Shown here piece by piece: positions 1 to 5,698 of a stretch of DNA of 5,698 bases. The position numbers and the translations under genes are program-made. The stretch covers positions 1 to 5,698 of the forward strand of contig DAIEQP010000011.1 of assembly GCA_027347805.1 (NCBI GenBank), read 5' to 3'. The stretch comes from Ignavibacteria bacterium (GTDB lineage Bacteria; Bacteroidota; Ignavibacteria; Ignavibacteriales; Melioribacteraceae). The notes under the pieces are model-generated. The model was not told where the DNA came from, did not search any database, and was given only the letters and a program-made list of their open reading frames with translations. Positions within the stretch are counted from its first letter, which is position 1, and the number at the start of each line of letters is the position of its first letter.

Positions 1-547
1 TATGTTCATGCAGTCCAACTATTTTAATTCCATAATTCGTCGAAATTTGTTTTATTGTTGGAACATCAGATAATAAAATTCCGAATTTTGTTAAGGCCCC
101 ACCGGTTTTAACATGTTTATGTTCACCGGCATAAACATCCGGATTAAACCTAAGGCTAACTTCAGTTCCAGGATATGCAGCGGCGTATTTTCGGAATTCG
201 CTCAGCGAACCAATGTTAAACAAAACTCCGGTCCTGCTTATCTCATGCATTTCCTGATCTGTAATGTTGTTTGCTGTAAAAAGTATATCCTCTTTTGAAA
301 AGCCAAGCTTTAATGCAAGATGAACTTCAGACGGACTTACAGTATCAATATATGCGTTATGTTTTTTTAAAAGGCTTAGAATCCCTACATTGTAATTTGC
401 TTTCATTGCATATAGGACTTTTAGCTTAGGCCAGGTTATATATTTATAAAGCTCTGTATACCGATCAACAATTAAATCACCGTCATACACATACAAAGGT
501 GTTCCATATTTTTCAGCATATTTTAGGTAAGAAGCGATTTCAATCAT
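1..547 (-). CDS. lysA: Diaminopimelate decarboxylase, N-terminal 182 residues (3' end outside window)
   Basis: This is a fold-type III PLP decarboxylase that converts meso-diaminopimelate to L-lysine, the last step of lysine synthesis, in the cytoplasm. The frame opens at ATG 547-545. It starts with the family's usual N-terminus (YGTPLYVYD at residues 14-22), and an in-frame TAA at 554-556 rules out an earlier start. Visible motifs are YAMKAN (46-51) with K49 as the PLP Schiff-base lysine, a VSPSEV stretch near 70-75, the FTANN segment near 90, RFNPDV (133-138), TGG followed by KFGI (148-157), and GLHEH (178-182), where the frame runs off the window. The C-terminal beta domain with the catalytic Cys and substrate-binding residues is not visible. 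The preceding gene stops 24 nt upstream, so it is probably co-transcribed; the ribosome site is weak (GAGAT). The TGG...KFGI and GLHEH spacing favours LysA over ornithine/arginine or carboxynorspermidine decarboxylases, but the missing half carries the specificity. Confidence 0.88.
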   Translation of the reverse strand, partial: MIEIASYLKYAEKYGTPLYVYDGDLIVDRYTELYKYITWPKLKVLYAMKANYNVGILSLLKKHNAYIDTVSPSEVHLALKLGFSKEDILFTANNITDQEMHEISRTGVLFNIGSLSEFRKYAAAYPGTEVSLRFNPDVYAGEHKHVKTGGALTKFGILLSDVPTIKQISTNYGIKIVGLHEH

Positions 548-571
548 TTTGGTTTATCTCGGTAAAAGTTA

Positions 572-1702
572 TTAAAGAATTTTTCCCAGTTGATCTAAAA
601 GTCCATCAATCTGTTCTTCTGTATGCGTTTCAAATACAACAATACGAAGCACACCATTATCACCGGCTCCAACATAATTAATAAATTGAATCAAATAATT
701 CTTCTTGATCAACTCATCTGTAATTCTCTGCATTTCAGATTTTGTTTTTAGAGACCAGGCGGCAACAGGGACATTTGAATCATCCACTTCTATTCCAAGT
801 TTTCTCAATCCGGTTTTCAGTTTTTTTGCATTATTCCATAATCGAAATCTTTTTTCAGGTTGTTCTCGTAAAATTCTCATTCCGGTTAAATTTGCTGCAA
901 TGGCAGCAGAGGGAGCCGGTGTTGCTCCGTTAAAGAAATTATCGTTTCTAATTTGCTCAACAAATTTATTGGCACCTGGAATGAAACCTCCGAATCCGCC
1001 AAATGCTTTCGAAAATGTGCCGCCGAAAAATATTTTCTCGTTAGTTAAATTGAAATGTTCAATTATACCTCTTCCATTATTTCCTAAAACACCGACACCG
1101 TGTGCATCGTCAATCCAAATTATACCACCATATTTTTCTACTATTGTGCTGTAATTATTTATTGGTGCAATTTTGCCATGGATAGGAAAAATTCCATCAG
1201 TCACAACTAATGGTTTCTTATTTACTTCTCCATACTGCTGAATTTTTGATTCAAGATCAGAACTATTTAAATGTGCGAACTGAATAACAGGCTTTCCAAT
1301 AATTTTTACAGCAAGCTGATTACTGTAATGAGCTAATTCATCAACAAAAACAATATCAAACAAATTTTGCTGGTTCAATACCTGCAGGGCAATAGGGGAT
1401 GTTAAAAATCCTGAGGGTAAAAATGCTGCAGATTCAGTTTCGAAATAATCAGCAGCTTCCTGTTCTAACTCAACAATTAATTTTGTAGTACCGAAACTTC
1501 CTCTAGATGAAGAACTTGTAAGCCCATATTTACTTAAAGCTTCAGTCGCAGAATTAATTACAGCAGGATCATTATGGAGCCCGAAATAAGAAGTGCCGGC
1601 AAAATAATTGAATTTCTCCCCGTTTAGAATTATTTCCGCACCAGAAGAAGTTTCCATCGGCAGCTTAAAGTTCATAAAATCTTTTTCGTTATTATAATTC
1701 AT
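572..1702 (-). CDS. Alpha-oxoamine synthase-family PLP enzyme (BioF/Kbl/SPT-like), substrate unknown
   Basis: This is a fold-type I PLP enzyme of the family that condenses an amino acid with an acyl-CoA and releases CO2 (8-amino-7-oxononanoate synthase, 2-amino-3-ketobutyrate CoA ligase, serine palmitoyltransferase). It has 376 residues, slightly short of the usual 380-400. Counting from ATG 1702, the cofactor residues are present: H125 in DELAHYSNQ (ring stacking), D198 and H201 in WIDDAHGVGVLG, and the Schiff-base lysine K232 in GGTFSKAFGGFGG. Other signatures differ: the usual SMDGD is PIHGK (173-177), the GSRxxxGxxxxH block is SSRGSFGTTKLIVELE (65-80) with no His, and the STxxPP-like segment is GATPAPS (259-265). 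It is therefore not a standard BioF, Kbl or SPT, and no biotin gene is nearby. A GTG at 1705 abuts the previous stop codon, but AAGGA lies 7 nt before ATG 1702, which I prefer as the start. The family call is firm; the substrate is unknown. Confidence 0.85.
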   Translation of the reverse strand: MNYNNEKDFMNFKLPMETSSGAEIILNGEKFNYFAGTSYFGLHNDPAVINSATEALSKYGLTSSSSRGSFGTTKLIVELEQEAADYFETESAAFLPSGFLTSPIALQVLNQQNLFDIVFVDELAHYSNQLAVKIIGKPVIQFAHLNSSDLESKIQQYGEVNKKPLVVTDGIFPIHGKIAPINNYSTIVEKYGGIIWIDDAHGVGVLGNNGRGIIEHFNLTNEKIFFGGTFSKAFGGFGGFIPGANKFVEQIRNDNFFNGATPAPSAAIAANLTGMRILREQPEKRFRLWNNAKKLKTGLRKLGIEVDDSNVPVAAWSLKTKSEMQRITDELIKKNYLIQFINYVGAGDNGVLRIVVFETHTEEQIDGLLDQLGKIL

Positions 1703-1705
1703 CAC

Positions 1706-4633
1706 TCAATCCTTAAGCGCAGAATAAATAATTTCAATTGGATGAAGCGCCTTTTTCCCGGTTCCATCTTTAATCTGATGCCTGCAGCTTGTACCAGGCG
1801 CACAAATAATTGTATTTGGATCTTCTTTTCTTATTGCAGGGAAAAGAACAAGCTCGCCCACTTTCATTGAAAGATCATAATGCTCTTCTTCATAGCCAAA
1901 TGCGCCAGCCATTCCGCAGCAGCCGGAAGGAATTTCCTTTACACTAAAATTCTTTGGCAGCGAAAGGATTTCCTTTGTTGTTAGAGTTGATGATATTGCC
2001 TTTTGCTGGCAATGTCCGTGAAGCAATATTGTTTTAGTATCATTAGTAAATTGATCGGCAGATACTTTTCCTTCTCTAACTTCCCTGGATAAAAATTCTT
2101 CAAATGTAAAAACAGATTGCGAAATTTTTTGTGCAGATGATTTCAATTCTCCATCAAGAAGATCTATATATTCGTCACGAAACGATAAAATTGCAGAAAC
2201 TTCAATTCCAATAAGAGGCTCAGAGGGCGAAACAACATCTTTAAGCAATAGAACATTTTTTTTGGCTATTCTTTGCGCACTTCTTAAAAAACCTTTAGTT
2301 ATGAATGTTCTTCCGCTTTCAACATGTTTTGGAACAATAACTTCATACCCCAATTTATTTAACAACAAAAATAATTTAACACCAAGTTCGGACTCATTAT
2401 AATTTGTGAATTCATCAACGAACAAATTTACTTTACCATTGGGATAATATGATTTTCGAAATTGGTGTTTGTTTTTCTTATACCATCTTATAAAAGTTGT
2501 TTTAGATAAAAGAGGTAATTTTCTATTGGTAGAAAATCCAATTACTTTGTTAACAATTCCTGATTTTAAAACAAAATTGATAATACTCGAGAAAGGCATT
2601 ATCAAAGAATTTATCTTTGGAAGGAAAGCTATCAATCTAGTTCTTAGTGGAATTCCATTTGCATCATAATAATGCTGAAGGAATTCACTTTTTAGTTTCG
2701 CTACATCTACACCGGAAGGACATTCGGATTTACATGCCTTGCATGATAAACATAAATCCATGACCTCATAGATTTCTTTATGATCGAACGGGTTTGTCTT
2801 AGGTGAACGGGTTAAAAATTCTCTTAATGTATTGGCTCTAGCCCGCGTGCTGTTTTTTTCATCTCGGGTTGCACGAAAACTAGGACACATTGTTCCGCCA
2901 ATCAAATCAGATTTTCTGCAATCTGCAGAACCATTACATTTTTCAGCAGCCCGCTGAATTCCTCCAGTAAAACTAAAATCGTAGATCGTTTCAACATCTT
3001 TAATTTTTTTATCTACTTCATAACGCAAATTAGAATTCATCGGAACTGTATTAACAACTTTACCGGGATTAAAAATATTTCCGGGATCCCATATTTCTTT
3101 TATCTCTTTGCATAAGTTGTAATTGTATTCACCAATTACAATTGGAATAAACTCTCCGCGCAGCCGTCCGTCACCATGTTCACCACTAAGTGAGCCCCTA
3201 TACTTTTTCACAAGACAAGCGATTTCTTTTGTAATACTGTAAAACAATTTTACATCAAATGAATCTTTCAAGTTCATCATTGGTGTAAGATGCAACTCTC
3301 CTGTTCCTATGTGGGCATAATAAGCACAATCAAGATTATTTTTTTTTAATATCTGCCTGAATTCATTCATGTACTCAGGTAAATCAACGGGTCGCACGCA
3401 AGTATCTTCAATAAACTGCTCAGTTCGTTTGTCTCCTGGAATATTCCCAAGCAAGCCCAGTCCCGCTTTTCTTAATGCCCAAACCCGATTTACATCATCA
3501 TTAATCAGCAGAGGGAAATGATAACCGAAACCGGATTCTCTCATTTCCTTTTCCATTTCAATTACCAATCTTGAAATCTCTTCTTCAGTATCACGGGCAA
3601 GTTCTACAACTAATAAAGCAGCAGGTTCACCTTTTATAAAAAACCTGTTCTTTTGTTGTTCGATATTTACTTTTGCGTATTCTAAAATTTTCCCATCAAT
3701 TAATTCTACCGCCCCCGGTTTATATTTTAAAGCAATTAAATTCGCACTGAATGCATCTTCCAGAGAATTCATGTGAATTGGAACTACACCAACAGATTTA
3801 GGAGGAAGCGGTACAAGGTTTAATTTTATTTCGGTTGTAAATGCAAGCGTACCTTCGGATCCAGCCAACAATTTGCATATATTGAAATTATCTTCTGATT
3901 TTCCGAAAGCATTACATTTTAATAACTGGTCAATTGCATAACCGTTATTTCGTCTATTAATTTCCTGGGTTGGATAACCATCAATTATTTCCGCCTGATT
4001 TTTTTCATCAGACAATAGCTTGTATACTTTCTTGTAAATTTTATTTTCAAGGAAGTCACCATTACATTTTTCATTCAATTCTTCCATCGTGAGGGACTTA
4101 AAGAGTGCTTCTGATCCATCACTAAGGATTACACTTGCTTCAAGAACATGATCTCTTGTAGATCCATAAAGAATTGAATGAGCTCCGCATGAATTGTTTC
4201 CAAACATCCCGCCTAGATTGCAGCGATTGCTGGTTGCCGTTTCAGGGCCGAATTGTAAGCCATAATCTTTTAGATAAATATTTAGTTCGTCAAGTACGAC
4301 ACCAGGTTCCACCCTAACCCATTTTTGCTCAGTATTCAACTCAACAATCTTGTTCATGTACTTCGATACATCAACAACAAATCCGTTTCCAACGACCTGT
4401 CCGGCTAATGATGTTCCTGCAGCCCTCGGAATAACAGGCACATTAGTTTTACTTGAAAATTCTATAATCAGCTTGATATCATCTTTTGTTTTAGGAACAG
4501 CAATCGCAAAAGGTTTTTCGCGATATACCGAGGCGTCAGTTGCATAAACAATTTTTGATAATTCGTCGGAAAGAATTTCGCCTGTGAATTTCTCTTTCAG
4601 TCTTTCAAAAGATTCCATCTGTTCCGAGTTCAT
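1706..4633 (-). CDS. FAD-linked oxidase fused to Fe-S/CCG domains; probable D-2-hydroxyacid dehydrogenase (YdiJ-like)
   Basis: This 975-residue protein belongs to the FAD/4Fe-4S D-2-hydroxyacid dehydrogenases (E. coli YdiJ, a D-2-hydroxyglutarate dehydrogenase, is about 1018 residues). Residues 38-275 are the PCMH FAD domain (IPRAAGTSLAGQVVG at 68-82, GGMFGNNSCGAHSILYGSTR at 141-160, GSEGTLAF at 258-265). Residues about 280-530 are the FAD-oxidase C-terminal domain, with likely metal/substrate residues in HIGTGELH (H441, H448) and SGEHGDG (E485, H486), ending in FNPGKVV. An Fe-S module follows: C566, C572 and C583-Pro, then the classic C628xxC631xxC634xxxC638-Pro. The C-terminal CCG (heterodisulfide-reductase-like) domain has HGHCQQKA (872-879), GCCG (904-907) and APGTSCRHQI (945-954). 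The first CCG-like half (about 733-825) lacks cysteines. No signal peptide or clear membrane segment is visible, so it is probably cytosolic or peripheral, passing electrons to a quinone or carrier. ATG 4633 is 14 nt after the DUF4922 stop, with GGAA as a weak ribosome site. D-lactate and D-2-hydroxyglutarate cannot be told apart by eye. Confidence 0.9.
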   Translation of the reverse strand: MNSEQMESFERLKEKFTGEILSDELSKIVYATDASVYREKPFAIAVPKTKDDIKLIIEFSSKTNVPVIPRAAGTSLAGQVVGNGFVVDVSKYMNKIVELNTEQKWVRVEPGVVLDELNIYLKDYGLQFGPETATSNRCNLGGMFGNNSCGAHSILYGSTRDHVLEASVILSDGSEALFKSLTMEELNEKCNGDFLENKIYKKVYKLLSDEKNQAEIIDGYPTQEINRRNNGYAIDQLLKCNAFGKSEDNFNICKLLAGSEGTLAFTTEIKLNLVPLPPKSVGVVPIHMNSLEDAFSANLIALKYKPGAVELIDGKILEYAKVNIEQQKNRFFIKGEPAALLVVELARDTEEEISRLVIEMEKEMRESGFGYHFPLLINDDVNRVWALRKAGLGLLGNIPGDKRTEQFIEDTCVRPVDLPEYMNEFRQILKKNNLDCAYYAHIGTGELHLTPMMNLKDSFDVKLFYSITKEIACLVKKYRGSLSGEHGDGRLRGEFIPIVIGEYNYNLCKEIKEIWDPGNIFNPGKVVNTVPMNSNLRYEVDKKIKDVETIYDFSFTGGIQRAAEKCNGSADCRKSDLIGGTMCPSFRATRDEKNSTRARANTLREFLTRSPKTNPFDHKEIYEVMDLCLSCKACKSECPSGVDVAKLKSEFLQHYYDANGIPLRTRLIAFLPKINSLIMPFSSIINFVLKSGIVNKVIGFSTNRKLPLLSKTTFIRWYKKNKHQFRKSYYPNGKVNLFVDEFTNYNESELGVKLFLLLNKLGYEVIVPKHVESGRTFITKGFLRSAQRIAKKNVLLLKDVVSPSEPLIGIEVSAILSFRDEYIDLLDGELKSSAQKISQSVFTFEEFLSREVREGKVSADQFTNDTKTILLHGHCQQKAISSTLTTKEILSLPKNFSVKEIPSGCCGMAGAFGYEEEHYDLSMKVGELVLFPAIRKEDPNTIICAPGTSCRHQIKDGTGKKALHPIEIIYSALKD
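1710..1714 (-). promoter_or_regulatory. Ribosome binding site deciding the start of the oxoamine synthase gene
   Basis: AAGGA reads on the minus strand inside the last codons of the FAD/Fe-S gene. It is 7 nt before ATG 1702-1700 and only 4 nt before GTG 1705-1703, so the ATG is the better-spaced start. The upstream gene's TGA (1708-1706) sits between the site and the start, an arrangement that suggests translational coupling. Confidence 0.6.
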
Positions 4634-4647
4634 TTTAAAGTTTCCAA

Positions 4648-5532
4648 TTACTTCTTATCATTTAAACGATTTATAATTTTGTTAAACTCATCGTCGCTGA
4701 ATGTAACCTGCTTAAAGATATCAGTTATTAATTCTTTATTGATTCTCTTAAAATCTTCTTCGCGAGGGAAAATAAGAACTCCCCCGAGATCAACAGCAGC
4801 TGGACTGATCAAATATTTTCCTTCTCCCTCTTCAAAGAAATGAGAAGGTCTATGCTTAGTCCTTGGGAAAATCATCAATCGCCATTTTTCATCATATCGG
4901 CATATAATATTTAAAAGAGGTTCATCTTCATCTTTCATCAAAACATCATAAATTTTGTAAAACTCCTTTATAATTTCTTTTTTATCATTTGATTCAATCG
5001 ACAAAAAATTTCTTAAACATCCAGTTACACTTATTGTCCTGCATTTTTCATTTGATTGTATAGTCTGCCCAAATGAATTAACAATAGATTCATATTCAGA
5101 ATCAATTTTCATATACCCAAAATTTCCTGCTTGAAAATGCAGATGATCCGGAGCTGATGCGCCGCACTTAGGACCATTATAAAAGACTGAATATTTTGAA
5201 CCAAGCATGAAACTAATGTCGAGCATGCTTTCAATTTCTTTATATATCAACTGGGGTCTATGAGTTACTACTGGAATTGTAAAATGTTTATCAAAGATGG
5301 GGAATGGATTAACCAGCAGAATATATTCGCCAACTATTTTTAAAGCTTTTTGTTCCGGAGGTAAATTCTTTGGACATAAGAAACAAGGACGGTCGCTAAT
5401 TGATTTCGAATCAACTTTTGCAGAGGAAGAAATAATTCTACCTGGATTGAAGTGAGCTTCTATAGTAAATTTTCCAAAATCGAATATTTTTTTTTGAATC
5501 TCCTGAAGGCTTCGATAGCCGTCACTTGCCAT
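4648..5532 (-). CDS. DUF4922 protein, HIT/GalT/GDP-galactose-phosphorylase-like (start uncertain, probably 5'-disrupted)
   Basis: From ATG 5532 this reads 294 residues and matches the DUF4922 family, which I recall as a Bacteroidota-type relative of the HIT superfamily branch holding galactose-1-phosphate uridylyltransferase and plant GDP-L-galactose phosphorylase. Visible features are FNPGRIISS and AKVDSKSI (28-45), a CFLC pair (C50, C53) in a GalT-like setting that may bind zinc, VNPFPIFDKHFTIPV (74-88), and YNGPKCGASAPDHLHFQAG (118-136) with the HxHxQ motif H130/H132/Q134. By analogy H132 would be the nucleophile that carries the nucleotidyl group. A basic segment, FPRTKHRPSHFF (222-233), follows. 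The biochemical activity of the family is unknown to me, so nucleotidyl transfer or phosphorolysis is inference from fold. ATG 5532 has a GGAAG abutting it with no spacer, a poor ribosome site, and the coding frame continues upstream to a TGA (see 5533-5637). The true protein may be 329 residues. The next gene follows after 14 nt. Confidence 0.8.
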   Translation of the reverse strand: MASDGYRSLQEIQKKIFDFGKFTIEAHFNPGRIISSSAKVDSKSISDRPCFLCPKNLPPEQKALKIVGEYILLVNPFPIFDKHFTIPVVTHRPQLIYKEIESMLDISFMLGSKYSVFYNGPKCGASAPDHLHFQAGNFGYMKIDSEYESIVNSFGQTIQSNEKCRTISVTGCLRNFLSIESNDKKEIIKEFYKIYDVLMKDEDEPLLNIICRYDEKWRLMIFPRTKHRPSHFFEEGEGKYLISPAAVDLGGVLIFPREEDFKRINKELITDIFKQVTFSDDEFNKIINRLNDKK

Positions 5533-5637
5533 CTTCCATTTCGAAATTTGATGATCAAATAATTCATCAGCACGAAATCGTAATTCCGTTTCATCTCATA
5601 CCAGATAAATATCACCATCAAGAAATTTATCCAGCAT
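5533..5637 (-). pseudogene. Probable true 5' end of the DUF4922 gene, interrupted by in-frame TGA (5598-5596)
   Basis: In the same frame as the DUF4922 gene, ATG 5637-5635 opens 13 codons (MLDKFLDGDIYLV), then TGA at 5598-5596, then 21 open codons into the annotated ATG 5532. The stretch just before and after that ATG (LFDHQISKWKMASDGYRSL) resembles, from memory, the conserved DUF4922 N-terminus (a QLxxWxxAxxNYxxL pattern), so coding capacity appears to precede ATG 5532. No ATG, GTG or TTG codon lies in frame between the TGA and 5532. ATG 5637 overlaps the upstream gene's stop by 11 nt, typical of a coupled operon start. TGA is a working stop in this genome, as it ends the FAD/Fe-S gene. Options are a nonsense mutation (for example TGG or CGA to TGA), a sequencing or assembly error, reinitiation at 5532, or rare recoding. 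Confidence 0.6.
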
Positions 5638-5698
5638 TTTTATTTATCCCCTGTCTTGCTATTACTTCAATCGTTCTTATTCTATCTTTGTATTCATT
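5627..5698 (-). CDS. 3' end of an unidentified upstream gene (23 codons plus stop)
   Basis: Of the three minus-strand frames entering at the right edge, only this one stays open. It reads 23 codons from the window edge and ends ARQGINKNAG followed by TAA at 5629-5627. The other two frames stop within the first 7 codons. The visible tail is charged and mostly polar (NEYKDRIRTIEVI), consistent with a soluble C-terminal helix, but it is too short to assign to a family. Its stop codon overlaps ATG 5637 of the DUF4922 frame by 11 nt, which fits two consecutive genes in one operon. An open stretch of 23 codons could also occur by chance; the orientation, the tight overlap and the absence of any other gene here are the support. 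Confidence 0.5.
   Translation of the reverse strand, partial: NEYKDRIRTIEVIARQGINKNAG
5648..5652 (-). promoter_or_regulatory. Possible ribosome binding site for the upstream DUF4922 start
   Basis: AGGGG on the minus strand lies 10 nt before ATG 5637-5635, inside the tail of the upstream gene. The spacing is slightly long but better than anything in front of ATG 5532. It supports 5637 as the ancestral start; the match is short, so this is only suggestive. Confidence 0.35.

Noticed and set aside
548..571. A promoter or terminator in the gap before lysA
   Set aside because: The gap is 24 nt, shows no inverted repeat with a T-run and no convincing promoter boxes; it holds only a weak ribosome site.
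705..1154. A 149-codon plus-strand open frame antisense to the oxoamine synthase, and shorter plus-strand frames elsewhere (113-298, 499-681, 2469-2669, 4350-4547)
   Set aside because: Each lies wholly or mostly opposite a minus-strand gene with recognisable family motifs; their translations show no known domain and have no convincing ribosome site. They are shadows of the real genes.
5573..5598. UGA at 5598-5596 as a selenocysteine codon, with a small hairpin just downstream (ACGGAA/TTTCGT, loop TTACGA)
   Set aside because: The stem is only 6 bp with a G-U pair, starts very close to the UGA and lacks the loop features of a bacterial SECIS element. The site is in a variable N-terminus far from the HxHxQ active site, where selenocysteine would have no obvious role.
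5596..5598. Reassigned genetic code in which UGA encodes Trp or Gly
   Set aside because: TGA at 1708-1706 ends the FAD/Fe-S gene exactly at its natural C-terminus and directly before the next start, and no internal TGA occurs in the other long genes, so TGA works as a stop here.
1..5698. CRISPR array, insertion sequence, tRNA or other RNA gene, or long repeats
   Set aside because: I saw no regularly spaced direct repeats, terminal inverted repeats, transposase-like frame or cloverleaf; nearly all of the window is accounted for by coding sequence.

Overview
The window is a compact, AT-rich block in which every gene I can support lies on the minus strand, so transcription runs from position 5698 towards position 1. 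It looks like an internal piece of one operon, cut at both ends. The content fits the Bacteroidota/Ignavibacteriota group: a DUF4922-type protein, which I know mainly from that group, and a roughly 975-residue FAD/Fe-S dehydrogenase of the form common there. This placement is inference from gene content, not from a marker gene.

In transcription order: (1) 5698-5627 is the last 23 codons of an unidentified upstream gene. (2) 5637/5532-4648 is a DUF4922 protein of the HIT/GalT/GDP-L-galactose-phosphorylase-like fold, with an HxHxQ active-site motif and a CxxC pair. (3) 4633-1706 is a fused FAD-linked oxidase plus Fe-S/CCG-domain protein, probably a D-2-hydroxyacid (D-2-hydroxyglutarate or D-lactate) dehydrogenase of the YdiJ type. 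(4) 1702-572 is a PLP enzyme of the alpha-oxoamine synthase family (BioF/Kbl/SPT-like) with several non-canonical active-site motifs. (5) 547-1 is the N-terminal half of a diaminopimelate decarboxylase (LysA), cut by the window edge. The junctions are tight: an 11-nt overlap (if the upstream start is right), then gaps of 14, 3 and 24 nt. I see no internal promoter or terminator, no RNA gene, no repeat and no mobile element. No gene-free stretch exceeds 300 bases.

The genes do not form a pathway I can name. LysA makes lysine, the FAD/Fe-S enzyme oxidises a D-2-hydroxyacid, the oxoamine synthase would join an amino acid to an acyl-CoA, and the DUF4922 protein would act on a nucleotide-linked or phosphorylated substrate. 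The clearest anomaly is an in-frame TGA (5596-5598). It separates a well-placed start codon at 5637 from the rest of the DUF4922 gene. The sequence between the TGA and the first later ATG looks like genuine DUF4922 N-terminus, so the gene is either newly disrupted, recoded, or carries a sequence error. I do not see convincing evidence of a wholly new system. The oddities most worth following are this broken start, the divergent oxoamine synthase and the uncharacterised DUF4922 enzyme.
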